64,000 nt of DNA from Apricaphanius iberus (lineage: Eukaryota > Chordata > Actinopteri > Cyprinodontiformes > Aphaniidae): contig JAPXFQ010000181.1 of the NCBI GenBank assembly GCA_028564705.1, forward strand, positions 996,001 through 1,060,000. The letters run 5' to 3'. Position numbers and translations under genes: made by a program. Shown here piece after piece: positions 37,640 to 49,819 of the stretch. Position 1 is the stretch's first letter, and each line of letters begins with the position of its first letter. Below the pieces are notes generated by a model. It was not told the DNA's origin and ran no database searches. It saw only the letters and a list, made by a program, of their open reading frames with translations.

Positions 37640-39020
37640 CCTCCACTCATTAGGTAAGTAAGTAAGTAAGTAAAGCTTTATTTAAATAGCACCTTTCTGG
37701 AAATAATCACAAAGTGCTTTACAACACAGCCAAATACAAACAGTCAGGAAATTATTTAAAAGAGGAATTAAGGAATATAGGTAAAAGCAAAGTTTAAAAG
37801 ATGAGTCTTTAGCTGCTTTTTAAAAGAAAACCCCCAACACAGTATTTCAACTTCTCAAGCAGGACCTGGTGATGGACAGTGTCGAAAGCTGAAATAAAAT
37901 TAAGCAGTAGAAGCACAGAGCAGTGAATAGAGTTACTCTGCATAATGATGTAATTTGAAACCCTTAGAAGAAGTGTCTTGGTGGAATGTGCCTTATGAAA
38001 TCCGGACAGTAAGTGGTCAGTTATATGGTATTTATTCAAAACCGCTGTAAGTTGTTTGACAACAACCTTCTGTAGGATTTTTGAGAGAAATGACAGTTTT
38101 GAAATAGGTCTGTAACTGCATAGCAAAGAGGGATTTAGGTTCTTTTGCTTAAGAAGGGGATGGATTATAGCATTTTTTTTACAGAATCTGGAACTTGACC
38201 GGAGACCAAAGAGGAGTTAATTATTTTGAGAACATATGGAACAATTTGTTGAATGACATCTTTAAAAGGTCTGGTGGGCAAAACATCCAGAGAACAGGAG
38301 GAAGTCTTCATAGAGGCCACGAGCCTAACCAGCTAAAAGAAATGGGGAATATTTTTTTCTAAAATCAAAGGTCATGCAGGTGTGAGGATCGTTTCTAAAG
38401 TAAGACTTTTTCCTCAAAGAAGGACAGAAACTTTTCACAGTCCACACTGAAGCGAAGAGGGACACTAGGAACAGCAGGGTGACAATACCACTAAAGGTGT
38501 TGAAAAGCACCTTAGGAGAACTGCTGCTCTTTAAAATCAAATCAGAGAAATAATGAGCCCTTGCGACCCTAACAGAATCAGTAAAATATTCTAACAAGTC
38601 TCAAACTTCTTAAATAAAATAGGAGAACCTGCAGACCAGATTTGCCGCTCAGTTTTTCTACAGGATCGCTTAATGTGGCCAATCCTGTCAGTTATCCACA
38701 GAGAGAGGTTGGAGGCTGAAGGTCTAGTTTCAAAAGGACATACCTTGTCCAAAATGGAAGCACAATTGTCATTGAAAACTTATAAGAAGTTTACATCACC
38801 CAGAGGAGATATATTTCGTTTGAAGTCATCTGAAAATGTGTCTGCAAAAGAGGAATGTAAAATATGATACCTAATTATCATACGAGGAGGAGCAGATATC
38901 ACAAAAAAAGACTGGTTAAAGTGGATACAGTGATGATCAGATACAAAAATATCCTCCGAATAGAGACGATCAATGTTCAAACCTAAAGTAAAGACAATTT
39001 CCAATTGCCTCTAGAACGAG
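37640..39020 (-). mobile_element. LINE (L2-like) remnant
   Basis: Minus-strand pieces in LINE order. At 39004-38780 is a degraded endonuclease end (GLNIDRLYSEDIFVSDHHCI). At 38597-38325 is the linker (RVARAHYFSDLILKSSSSPK). At 38126-37809 is the RT start (YRPISKLSFLSKILQKVVVK, then LSGFHKAHSTKTLLLRVSN, then SAFDTVHH). The 3' end carries 'aaagctttatttaaatagcacctttc' on the plus strand with a (TAAG)n run at 37654-37675. Stops and frameshifts are frequent, and the YADD region is missing. Confidence 0.82.
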
Positions 39021-39559
39021 TGGGCCCTGATACAGGTTGAACAAAATTACATGAGTTGATGATACTAATAAAACTTCGAACCAAATAATCAGAGTCATCC
39101 TCAACATATGTATGACAATCCCCGGCTTTAATCAAGCTGGAGAATTTAGTAGAAGTTAAAAACTGTAAATTCCTTTAAAAAGAGGCTATTGGAGCCCTGT
39201 AGATGGTAAACAATAGCACAATAAAAAGGGTCCCCTTCACCAACTTTAATCAGCTGTAGTTTGAATGAATAATAATTGTCAATGTTTACTAGGCGACATG
39301 ACAAAACGCTGTTAAAGGCCGTGGCAAGACCACTGCCTCAGCCAGCCACCCTAGGCTGACCGACAAAAGAGTAGCCAACATAGTACTTTTGGATATAATG
39401 CAACTGTTTTTAGCACTCCTCACATTTTATGTATCACACTTTATAGTCCTCCAAAAAGAGTGCACTTTTTATTCAATAATTTTCAGTTTTTTATCAGTAC
39501 TCCTTTGAAAAAATAATTTTAATTGATGCTTTTAATCTACATACAGATAACCTTTTAGA

Positions 39560-40860
39560 TCGTTTATCAACTGATTTTTAAAATGTACTGAATTACATGG
39601 ATTTCAGTCAACATGTCATGCAGCCAACTCACAACAGAGGACACACCCTGAACTTGATTATCACGTATGGCTCGTCCCCCATGTCTCCTCATTTGTTAAC
39701 TTGGCTGTCTCTGACTACTACTGTGTGTTTTTTAACTTCACCAGTTTTATCTAGCGGCACACCTCTGCGAGAACTGTCAGGAAACCTTATCAACCACTGA
39801 AGTGGCTGCAAGTTTTTCAAGATTCCTCCTATACCTTTACCTGCCCACTGTGATTTTATTGTGAATGATTTTAACAGTAAGTTCATGGAGAAACGAAGAC
39901 TTAAAAAAGTAATGAGGAAGCGCACGGTGGTCCAGAGAAAATGGAGGGGAAAAAAATAACGATAAACCATTAAATTTACATATAACGTCTCAAATCATAA
40001 CATAATGCAGTACGGAATTTCAGGAATGCATAATTTTCCACAATCATCTCAGAACATCAAAATAATCCCAACATTCTGTTTTCCACCATATACAAAATTT
40101 CTAATCATACTACCACTGCATCGCAAACCCCCCCCCTCAAACACACTATGTGAGGAGTTTGCAGACCACTTCAGAGGGAAGATAGTTAATTTATCAAATT
40201 TAATATTTTATCTTCTCAAAGAATTATTGTTTTAGACAAATCTGAGCATGTGTCTTTACCAGAGAAAAAGGTGGACAGCTTTGTCCAGGTAGAAGCTGGG
40301 ATTTTTGATAAACGTTTCTCCTCAGCGAGGCCCACCACATGTGTTTTCAACCCGATCCCCACAAATTTTTTTAAGCAATTTTATTAATCTTTTAGATATT
40401 AGATTTTTCCCCTGATCAATTGTCCCCTTCAGACATTGGTTTTCCTGTCACCTTGAAAGGGGCAGTGGTAAGGCCCCTGTTGAAGAAGAGCAATTTAGAT
40501 GTTAATAATTTTAACAACTGTTAACTGGTATCTAATTTACCAATTTAAGCAAAGTTTTAGAAAAACTTTTTAAATTCAGATTAATTATTTTATTAATGCT
40601 CAGAATGTCCTAGAGAAATTTCAGTGTAGTTCACGTTGAACTACAGCACCGAGATGGCCCTTTATAAGATTTTAAATGATTTTAGATTTAACAATGAGGC
40701 AGAGAGTGAGGCATTGTTGGTTCTAAGTGTTACCTTTGATACAATGGACTACACTATTCTCTTAAGCCGTTTAAAACAGATTGGTTACAGCATTATACTT
40801 TCGGGATCCTTTTGTTTAGCATGGGCAGAGAGGCTGGTCAGAGTTGATTAAAAGCTTAAT
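39560..40860 (+). mobile_element. LINE (L2-like) remnant, head-to-head with its neighbour
   Basis: Plus-strand pieces: endonuclease motif QPTHNRGHTLNLIITYGSSP (39624 on), the CEEFADHFRGKI linker (40150-40185), 'ccttgaaaggggcagtggtaaggccc' before the RT domain, and an RT start with STEMALYKILNDF...VTFDTMDYTILLSRLKQIGY (40636-40800). It is truncated before the catalytic YADD box and full of stops. Confidence 0.8.
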
Positions 40861-40904
40861 GGAGGTAAATGTTGGCAGTGATGGAAGGAAAACCTAATAG
40901 AGGC

Positions 40905-41312
40905 TTAACATGCAACCAAAGCTAGAAGACCCAGACCTAAACCAACTGAGAATTTCTGCCATGACTTGAAAACTGGTATTTGTGTATGCTCGTTATTCAA
41001 ACTACCTCTGTTTTAAATATTTTGAAAAGAAGGATTGGTAAAACTTTCAGTCTCTTGATGTGGATAACAGGTAGAAAATTCCCTATAGAAGTCAGAAGCC
41101 AAACTTCAGCAAAAGATTATTCTACTATTGAATCATTAAGGGCTGAATTCAAAAAGATAGAAAACTTTTCCTTCTAATTCACATTTATGTACTAGCCTAC
41201 TTTGTGTTGGTCTATCACAAAAAATCTCAGTAAAACACACTAATATTTGTGGTTTTAAAATGATAAATAAAAAAGTTCAAGGAGTTCATTTCTGCAAAAC
41301 TCTGTATGTCTG
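40905..41312 (+). mobile_element. Tc1/mariner 3'-end fragment
   Basis: 'aaagctagaagacccagacc', 'gagaatttctgccatgacttgaaaac', then 'ctactttgtgttggtctatcac' and a terminal 'aaactctgta' match the 3' part of a common fish mariner (C-terminal transposase plus 3' end). It differs from the family at 37374, so the two are not the ends of one element. Confidence 0.7.
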
Positions 41313-44300
41313 CATACAGCAATCTTCAAACGGCATGCATATGTGGGACTTATGACACATAGGTTCCAATGCAAATGGCAGAAATGGAACTTATGACATT
41401 GGTTGGGCAAGATGATTGCTGTGGATAAAAAATAATGTAATAATGTTATTTTTAATAACTGTATAATAAGCCACTTGCTCTTAGAGTTGACGGAAATGTG
41501 GAATCAATAACTTTTATATGGGTTAGGCATCGTATTTGCCATGACAGCTACAAGAAATGGTGTCAGCGGAGTTGCAGATTTGAACATTTCCAACTACTTT
41601 GCCATGTGTCAGAAATCATGGTGTGTACAACCTTGCTAAATGGCGGCAATAATAAGTTACTGTTATTGCTAAAGTTGTTCCTAATTGTAAGGATGTGATC
41701 CAAGCTGCCAGAGAAGGATTAGGGAAGCATTTGGTGTTGCTATGTAACAAATGTAATCCCTAAAACAAACATAGTCTTCAATAAACGTTGATTGTGTGTG
41801 ACAGTTATTTGCGTTGCAGCAGAACTATTCAAAAAAGGAAATTGTAAAAAGATTAATAGCTGGACAAGCGGTGAACTGGTAAATGTGTTAAGTGGCCAAT
41901 TTCATGCTTACACCTGCAGGACTTAATATGTAGATTTAGGCTTACACAATAAGGCCAGCAGACTGTGTTTGACATATATTAAATAAATATACATATCCAA
42001 TGATTTTAGTTGTAAATCCAAAATGAGAAATGGGGGAATATGAAGGATCTGTAATGAGTCAGGATATATAATTCAGTTGGGATCAATTTGAGCAGGTGCA
42101 GAAGTGGGATGTGGAAATTCTTTATTTTATTCTATTTTTGTTACCATCCAATCCATGGAACAGATGGGTCCTTCTATACCAGCCTTTATGCGACGTCTCC
42201 TAAGGGTGCAGTTGGAACTTTTTTCAGAGTTTATTTAACTCCACGTTCCACTGGAGTACCTGGCTTTTTCTTCTGCTTTGGGATCCAAACACAACACAAG
42301 ACCATTGTCCCTGTTTGCTTGACGGGTACCCATGGAGGGTAACAAGGTTCTTCCACTCAGGATGTGATAGGAACAGGCTTTACGACTTGCATGAACAGAA
42401 TCACACTGCCTACCTTAAACACATTACGGAAATGGGGCTGCTTTGAGAGCCATACACACAACCATTATATTGGGCTGGAGTGCCAGCTGGTGAGGACAAA
42501 TCCACAAGGATTCCTGTTTCCCTCTCCTGACTCTCTGGCAGCCCCACTCCATTCATTCAGTTTTTATATGTGCCCGCAGCCTGGTAGCTGTACTACTACC
42601 GGTTTCAGGGGAGAATTAATCCAAAACAGATCTTATTAAAGTATATATTAAGACCAGTTGAATTGGATATTATGAGCTCAATAAGGGCCCAGAAGGATTG
42701 TGTGCAATCTATAGTTGACACTTGTGGCTTCTATGAGTCAGGGTATTGTTGCTGTGTAGTGATATGTTGTTTTTTGCAGGGGTCAAATTCACTTGAGCCA
42801 AATGTTGCATTGTGAGTAAGTGGATTTTTAGTGGGTATGAATACAGTAGGGGGTAAAGGAGGGTTTCATTTTCCAGGAATTTTAATCTCCCCAAACCAGC
42901 CTTCATTCAAGGCTGGATTATGCGGCAGCATGCCTCCCAAACAACCTTTGCCTCCATGTGGAGGGTCTTTGAAAGAAATGTACATTCATACACATCCACA
43001 TGTACAAACAGTCGCTACCTCCGTAATGAGAAGCCAGATGTTATTGCCCCCTCAAGGCATGGTGAGGAGGTGGGAGTGCAGCCACTGCAGACGGGTGTTG
43101 GACTTAAGTATCTCCGAGAAGGCTGGAGGGGGTTAAACTACCAGCAAATGTATCATAGACTTATCTTCCTCCACACAACATATTTATTTTCGGTTGGTTG
43201 TAGAAATCTGTTGAATCAACTCAGCCAAAGACAAGGTCTTGACCTCACGATTTGGTAACGTGTCTGCATGTGCATGATCGCGTGTGGATGGCTTACAGAC
43301 TTTTGCTGTGGAGTGTGACCTTTGCTAAAGCCTTTAAATCAAAATCCACTTCATTCAGTTACTGTTTTAAGCAATTAAATGTTGAAAGAGATTGTTTATC
43401 TGCTTGTACACACAAGCAGTGCCTGAAATAATTAAAACAAAATTAAATAATTCTGGAAAATATTGTAAACAAATCTTTCTTGAGCTTTTGCCTTCATCAT
43501 CCAAGACATTTGATATGCCGAGTACTTGTTTTCTAAATCTTGACTGTCTTAGTTTTAGTTTTTCTTTCAAATAAAATCAATCTCCAAGTGGTCTAGGGAA
43601 ACAACAGTGAGAATGGATGCATTTACATGATTTCAGTTGTTTATATCTTTGTTAAAACCCAGTATAAGAATACTATAAGAACCTTATTTTATATTATTCT
43701 ATTATTTTTCCAAGTTTTACTTATCCAACACATCCCCATGAACTATGGGCAATTACCCAGGTACTCACTGTGCCACAATATAATCCAAGCCCTCAAGCAG
43801 ACAGCACCACACTTAAGACAACCCATCTGCAACATGTTTCAGGACATAGAGCTCCAAAGGCCATCCACTCACCACAAGACCCTGCTAAACCAGTAAAGAG
43901 ACAGCAGCACCCAATGCCACAGCCTTACCTCTGGTTTGTGGATCGGTTTTAACTAACACTGTGTAGCATTGCTGGTAAGGCAGATGTGTATGTCTAAACT
44001 ACATTAAAACTGTGCTTACAATCAGGGTGAGGGGGACCACACTGCTTTCTGCCAAGAGAATCCCTTCAACTCAACCACAAAGCCACTTTTGTATTAACGG
44101 TTTTGACAAAAAAAGGCAAGATGTAGCAGGTGACCAAATAAAACCTGTAAGTCTCAATCACCTTCCCCCCAAGACCCTAGTGATGTGTAAGACCTTACAC
44201 GAAACATTAACTCCAAACTACCAAACTAGACTTTCTTGTTAATGAAATAGAAGATAGGCGACAAGCCACAATCACATAGCGCCCCCACCAATCCCATCCC

Positions 44301-44556
44301 TTCGGCCCAACCCAACCTCCAATTCTGCCCATACCACTCCAGCCAAGTTGTGTGTATGGACTCCCCAGAGAATGCCTGCATCACCATAGAGAAGTGCAAG
44401 CTGTGTGGCTCTGTTGTTGGCGGGGAAAGCCACACAGCTTGCATTAGGACCCAGTGGACCTCACAGGTGGGCTTTCTGTGGCAATCCGGTTTAGCATTTA
44501 TTCTGATATCAGGCATAATTGTCATGTACATGCAAGCCATTTCTGTCCACTACTAA
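41313..44556. other. Unassigned non-coding stretch
   Basis: Several open frames up to about 110 codons occur (42088-42342, 42831-43258, 44226-44556) but none shows a recognised domain or splice-bounded structure. GC content is higher at 42100-43260, which might be an old retroelement or gene fragment. I cannot assign it. Confidence 0.35.
44396..44442. repeat. 15-bp perfect inverted repeat (hairpin)
   Basis: GCAAGCTGTGTGGCT (44396-44410) and AGCCACACAGCTTGC (44428-44442) are exact reverse complements separated by 17 bases. Confidence 0.9.
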
Positions 44557-45870
44557 ACTAGTGAGCCATGTTTGTATGAACTTGTTAACTAGTGACAGCC
44601 AAAATGTCCACTACGTAACTAGTAAGGCCCAAATTATCTCTAGTTAACTAGTTCATATGTTTCATTACTAGTTTACTAGTATTGCTCAGCATGTTCACTA
44701 GTTAAGTAGAGGACATTAAAATGGGAACTAGTTAACTATTTAAAATATGTTAATATTTTACTAGTCAACTAGTAAGGTACAAAAAATGTACTAGCTGACT
44801 ACTGAATGTCAAATTCATACTTGTTAACTTCTACATAATTTGGCCATCCGCTTGAGCATTTATTGTGATATCTTGATATGAGGCCAGTTAACTAGTGAAC
44901 ACATTTTGGCTTCACTAGTTAACTAGTGAGGGTCGGAAATGTCCACTAGTTAACTAGTAAAGGCCAAGATGCATACCAGTCAGCTAGATTAAGGTTTTTG
45001 TGTCACACTAGTTAACTATTGACAGCCAAAAATGTGCATGTTTACTAGTGAAGGCATAACGCCTCCCAAGTTAACTAGTTGGAGTTGGTCAAGTCAATAG
45101 TTAACTAGCTAGGCAATGGCTGCAGGCTCACTAGTTAACTAGTTCATGTATCCTTTGTCCAAACTAGTTAACTAGTGAGGTCATAAATGTATACTAGTGA
45201 ATACATTCAAGCTTATATTCACACTAGTCAGCCAGTGGTGCAGGATTCTTGAAATTCTTGAAATTGAGGATTTCTCTTGGGTCCCTATGTCTAACTAAAA
45301 TATCACAACCAATCACAGCGCAGAATTTCACAAAATCCCACCCAAAACATTTGCATGTGGCACACAAGTTAACATGCTGGCCAAATTAACTTTAGCTAGT
45401 AAACTAGTAGCTTCAGTGTGACACTTACATGTAATGGGGCGACTGTGGCTCAGTGGTAGAGTAGAGTTGGCTCGCATTCGGAGGGTCATAGGTTTGATTC
45501 CACCTTCCTACAGTCACATGTCGATGTACCCCAAAAACATCATCCTCGGTACAACATCAGTTGTCGGTGTATGAATGTGAGTGTGAATGGGTGAATGTGG
45601 CTTCAATGTAAAGTGCTTTGAGTGATCATTATGACTAGAAAAGCGCTATATAAGTTCTGTCGATTTCCCATTTCAATTTAAACTAGTGAAGGCAGAACTG
45701 CTCACGTTAACTAGTGAAGCCACAAATGCCCACTAGTTAACTAGTGAGGTCTAAAAAGTGTTACTAGTTTAGTACTATGCACCAAACAATTGAATAGTAG
45801 AATAGTTGAAGTCTCACTAGTTTGCGTGTGTGGCAGTGAAGTAGCTCACTAGTTAACTAGTGCCTGAAAC
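44557..45870. repeat. ~30-bp-period array of the palindrome ACTAGTTAACTAGT
   Basis: The perfect 14-bp palindrome occurs exactly six times (for example 44914, 44945, 45131, 45732). About twenty further degenerate copies follow the same register. Core GTTAAC-like hexamers fall at 44584, 44614, 44643, 44671, 44701, 44731, 44764, 44794, 44823, 44887, 44918, 44949, 44979, 45011, 45040, 45070, 45100, 45134, 45167, 45197 and 45227, a spacing of 28-34 bases with one gap of twice that. Spacers share 'gaggtcaaaaatgtcc'-like sequence. The array resumes after a SINE insertion at 45434-45668. No open frame. Confidence 0.9.
45434..45668 (+). mobile_element. tRNA-derived SINE inside the palindrome array
   Basis: tRNA-like head with box A TGGCTCAGTGGTAGAG (45446-45461) and box B GGTTTGATTCC (45491-45501). 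A body with 'gaatgtgagtgtgaatgggtgaatgtgg' follows. The tail is AAAGTGCTTTGAGTG and then GACTAGAAAAGCGCTATATA, the LINE-mobilised type common in fish. It is better preserved than the copy at 118-347. Confidence 0.85.
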
Positions 45871-46084
45871 AGTCATTATGCATATTCTAATGAGAGGGTG
45901 GGTAGAAGACTCCTATTGGGTATGATGTAAGAATCCCACCCAGTCTAAAATGTAAATGTACTGTTCATAGCCACGCAATCAGATCCTGATTGGTGCACGT
46001 AATGGCTAAAGTGATACACTGCTATGCAACGGTGATACAGAAAGCAGAGCCTGCAGTATGGAGAATGACGCATTAGAAGATGAT

Positions 46085-47205
46085 GTATAGCAATAATAAT
46101 ATCAGTATAAATGCTCAATCGGCTTGCCATAGCTTGTTGTAGACCATGATGGCTGTGGGGAGAAAGGATTTTCTGTAGCGGTCTGTGTTGCAGTGAAACT
46201 GAAGAAGACTCCGACTGAAGATACTCTGTTCCTGTAGGATAGTCTAATGAAGAGGATGCTCAGGGTTGTCCATAATCCTTTTGATTTTATGAAGAATTCT
46301 TATTTGCATCATTATCTCCAGTTGTTCCACAGTCATCCCCAGAACAGAACCAGCCTTCTTTATCAGGTTGTTGAGCCATTTGAAGTCCCTGGCTCTGAGG
46401 CTGCTACCCCAATAGATGATGGACGAAAAGATAACACACTCCACAACAGACTTGTAGAAGATTGGTAGCAGCTTGCTGCAAGCCTTGAAGGAGCTCAGCT
46501 TCTTCAAAAAGTACAATCTGCTCTGTCCCTTCTTGTAGACGGCTTCGCTGTTGAGTCTCCAGTCAAATCTGTTGTCCAGGTGAACTCCGAGGTATTTGTA
46601 TTCCTCAACCACTTCCACTTCTTCTCCCATAATGGAAACAGCTTTGACTTATCCCTGTTTCTTCTGAAATCTACAATCATCTCCTTTGTTTTGTTCACAT
46701 TCAAGGTAAGATGATTGTTTCCACACCATGCCACAAAGCGGTCCACCAGCTCTCCGTATTCAGCTTCTTCACCATCTCTGATACACCCGACAATTGCAGA
46801 GTCATCTGAGTATCTCTGCAGATGACAGGTCTCCGTCTTATACTGGACGTCTGAGGTGTTCAGAGTGAAAAGGAAGGGTGAGAGTACAGTCCATTGTGGT
46901 GCTCCTGTGCTTCTGACCAGCTGGTTTGACGCACAGTCCTTCAGTCTCACAAACTGTGCTCTCTTTGTCAGGTAGTTGTTGATCCTGCTGTTTGTTGGGG
47001 CCTCGACCTGTTTCTTCAGGGGTTTCTGACAAAGCAAATCAGACTGAATTTTCTTAAATGCACTGGAGAAATCAAAGAACATGATCCTCACAGTGCTGCC
47101 TGCTTTGTCCAGATGACAGTGGGTTGGTTGAAGCAGGTTGATGATGGCATCTTCAAAACCAACTCCATGGCGATAAGCAAACTGCAGACCAGACCGGACA
47201 AGCTT
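46085..47205 (-). mobile_element. LINE (L2/CR1/Rex-like) remnant, copy B
   Basis: The minus strand encodes part of a reverse transcriptase: FFDFSSAFKKIQSDLLCQK (domain A, near 47075), LQRYSDDSAIVG (catalytic box, near 46810), VAWCGNNHLTLNVNKTKEMI, then after a frameshift near 46640 GEEVEVVEEYKYLGVHLDNR and the C-terminal part to 46244. It is 5'-truncated at about 47205 inside the RT domain and cannot transpose. It is homologous to copy A at 21010-22420 through the 3' part ('cctgtagtggtctgtgtt'-type UTR) and in the same orientation. Confidence 0.88.
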
Positions 47206-47399
47206 GTAGTGTTATATTTTGCCTGAATGTAAATTTTAATACCTATTTTTGTTTACTGTATTTACAATAAGATGTAACAAAGGGTAAAATCTGTGTCATA
47301 TTTTCTAAAAAATATTTTCCTTTCCTTACCTTGCTCATCTGTGCTTGGCCCAATGTTGCTGTTGCTTTTAATTATGTGCATGCATGGGAGATGGGATGG

Positions 47400-47521
47400 G
47401 AGAAGGCGGTTATAGCTGTGATCATGTTTTTATTATGTGGTGTCATTTTAATCAGTAAAGCACTTTGAGATGCTATTTTGTATGAAAAGCACTGTATAAA
47501 TAAAGTTTGATTTGATTCGAA
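47400..47521 (+). mobile_element. LINE 3'-tail remnant
   Basis: 'aaagcactttgagatgctatt' and 'gaaaagcactgtataaataaag' followed by 'tttgatttgatt' is the 3' tail of L2-like LINEs. Sequence back to 47206 may belong to the same 3' UTR. Confidence 0.6.
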
Positions 47522-49252
47522 ATCGTGGAATCTTCATAGTAACCAATAAGCGCCTGTTTCGTTCACTGTTACCGACGTGTTTTGTCATAAAGTCTGCCTA
47601 ACTCAAGCAAATTTTTGAATTGCTCCTATACCATCCTCCTGCAGAAAACTCCTCCACAAAACTGTAGACTTTCCAATTTGGAAGCAGCTAAAGATGAACA
47701 TCCACACAGAAAGTGCAGGATTCCTTGATGCTTTTCCTTATTCATACATTATGCATTTCTTTTTGTGTTTCTTTTCTTTTGCTTGTTTGCCTTTCTGCCT
47801 CTGTAAATAAAAGGGAGTTTAGGTTGTTCTTTAAAAGACCAGCATGAAGATTTATAGAGCTAACGTAGTGCAGTTTACTGATGAACAGGCCCCTAATTGC
47901 TGCCTGCCTGCTATGCATCTCCTCCACGTGTACGTGGGTATGAATGATTAAATTAAACCACATGGTTTGTGTGTGAGAGAGGAAGCTGACTACAACCCAC
48001 TGCATTCATTTACTATCTTCTTCTGTGGTTTGACTGCAGCGCTGTTGGTAAGAGGGTGTTCAACGGGCATCCGTCTGGACGCGGGGCAGGCCTGGCATGC
48101 CGCACAGCCCCTTGCAAGGCTGCACGAGGGTGGGATAAGAGCAGAAGCCTGCTAGGCTCCAGACAGCCAGTCTGTGCATGTGTGGATGCAAGCAAATGTG
48201 TGTTTTTGCATGCATATGCACCACAGTTAGCACGGGGCCAATTAAAGTAAAACCGCACAACCTTAAACAGCAACCAAACGTTGGCTATTGTTCTGCCTGT
48301 CACTTAAAATGTGTTGACCTCTCTGTGTGGAGTTTCACCATTCATCACTCTGTCACATAGATTGTCCGAGTCCGTGTGTTCCCTATGAGTTTTTTTGTTC
48401 TTTTTTCCCCCCGCAAATTTAACACCAGGCTGTTTATTTGACCTCTGTGGTTGTTAGAACTGTGATGCGCGATCAAGCCAAGCTGAAAGCAACACAATAA
48501 TATCCACACCGCCATGGCAGTATGCCATACCTCCCTGTTCTCTGCTGGATAATAAGTGAACCGCCACGAAGCTGAGCTTGGTTTGCACTTGGACAGCCCA
48601 ACTCCCTTGGAAGATAATATTTTTGCTGGAAGTATTGTTTGTTGGAAGCCAATATGGGATATTATCTCCTAAACAACACCAGTGATGGAAATCATGTGAT
48701 TTTGCTGAAGTTTTAAGGCCTTACAGGCTCAGTCTGGTTATGAAAGTTGTACATTTAATGCAAATAATTAGCAAAAACACATGTATTATATAGACAGTTT
48801 TATTTTTTTATACAGTAGGTGGTTTTCTCCACTCTCCAGTGTAAGTGGAAAATAATGTGGCATCTAAGAACACATTCAGTGACATAGCATATTTAATTGA
48901 TGACAACATGAATAAATATCAGAAGTGGCGACTAAAATTTGGAGCACAGCAGAATTTCATTTGCAGCACAAGCCACAGGAATCAGTGAGACAGCACCCAC
49001 AGAAAAAACGGCATCTAATGGGAAGCGTATAACTGTTTTCCCTGATGTCAAACGGCATCTGTTTGGAAGAAAAGAAAGACGTGTTCAGGTATTTGTTAAC
49101 AGCATCTGCTTATATGCAGCTCAACATATTCAACATCTATAAAAGAAGAACATCGTGGGTGTAACAGGCCTTCAGGCCAGGAGATCTCACAATAACTTTC
49201 TCTATAGGAGCACCCACTGGGATTATTGGGCAAGAATATGTTCACTCTTTTT
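47522..49252. other. Non-coding stretch, nothing recognised
   Basis: Short frames on both strands without family features; no repeat recognised. Confidence 0.4.
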
Positions 49253-49260
49253 TTAAAGTG

Positions 49261-49819
49261 CAATGTTGGGAGTAAGTATAACAGCGTTAATAACGGCGTT
49301 ACTTTTTAGTTAACCAAGTTATCTTATTGATTATTTTCCTATCGTTGCAACAGGATGTAAAGTGGCGCATTAGCTACTATAACTATAAAAAAAGTGCAGC
49401 GGTGTCAGGCTTTCTGACAGACACAATTCAGCTGCAGGAAGAGAGCGCTGGTATCGGTGATGAGCCGTTGCAAATATTGCTGGGTGGGCGGAGACCCTGG
49501 GTGATCTTGCTGTCTCACTGTATGCTCCGAAGACCTTAAAGTGGGGACTCCCTTCAGCGCACCCCGCAGCCGTTCAAATACCAAATGTTGTAAAATACTA
49601 TGTTCTTTTTTTAAATTCAACATCCAGTTATAAAAATATTTCACTGTACAAATAAAAAACACAACTGCGTTATAGAACATAAAAAAAGCCACAGTTACTT
49701 TTCTGAGTAAATAATTACGTTTCAAGTGTGGTCACTGAGTTACTAACTCAATTAATTTTTGGAAAAAATTATTTGTTACTATAACTAATTATTGTTTTAA
49801 TGTAAGTTGCCCAACACTG
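49261..49819. mobile_element. hAT-type MITE (559 bp) with perfect target duplication
   Basis: Ends CAATGTTGGG and CCCAACACTG form a 10-bp inverted repeat with one mismatch (family end CAGTGTTGGG). TTAAAGTG stands immediately outside both ends (49253-49260, 49820-49827), an exact 8-bp hAT target duplication. Subterminal 'gcgttaataacggcgttac' and 'agttactaactcaatt' are typical of this fish MITE. No transposase. Confidence 0.93.

Noticed and set aside
37374..41312. One large Tc1 element with both ends preserved and LINEs inserted inside
   Set aside because: The two mariner ends belong to different families by their terminal sequences.
42088..43258. GC-richer region with three frames of 84-112 codons
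   Set aside because: No domain, no consistent frame and no splice sites could be tied together; an old retroelement is possible but unsupported.
44396..44442. microRNA precursor
   Set aside because: A 15-bp stem is too short for a typical pre-miRNA hairpin.
44226..44556. Open frames on both strands with Cys-rich stretch KCKLCGSVVGGES
   Set aside because: No recognised domain; the similarity between strands comes from the 15-bp hairpin. Left unannotated as coding.
45434..45510. tRNA gene
   Set aside because: Boxes A and B are present but the stems do not pair, and the sequence continues into a SINE body and LINE-type tail.
44557..45870. Regular repeat plus ~16-base spacer pattern reminiscent of a CRISPR array
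   Set aside because: The context is a vertebrate genome with introns and SINEs. Repeats are degenerate and palindromic, spacers are related to each other, and there are no cas genes.
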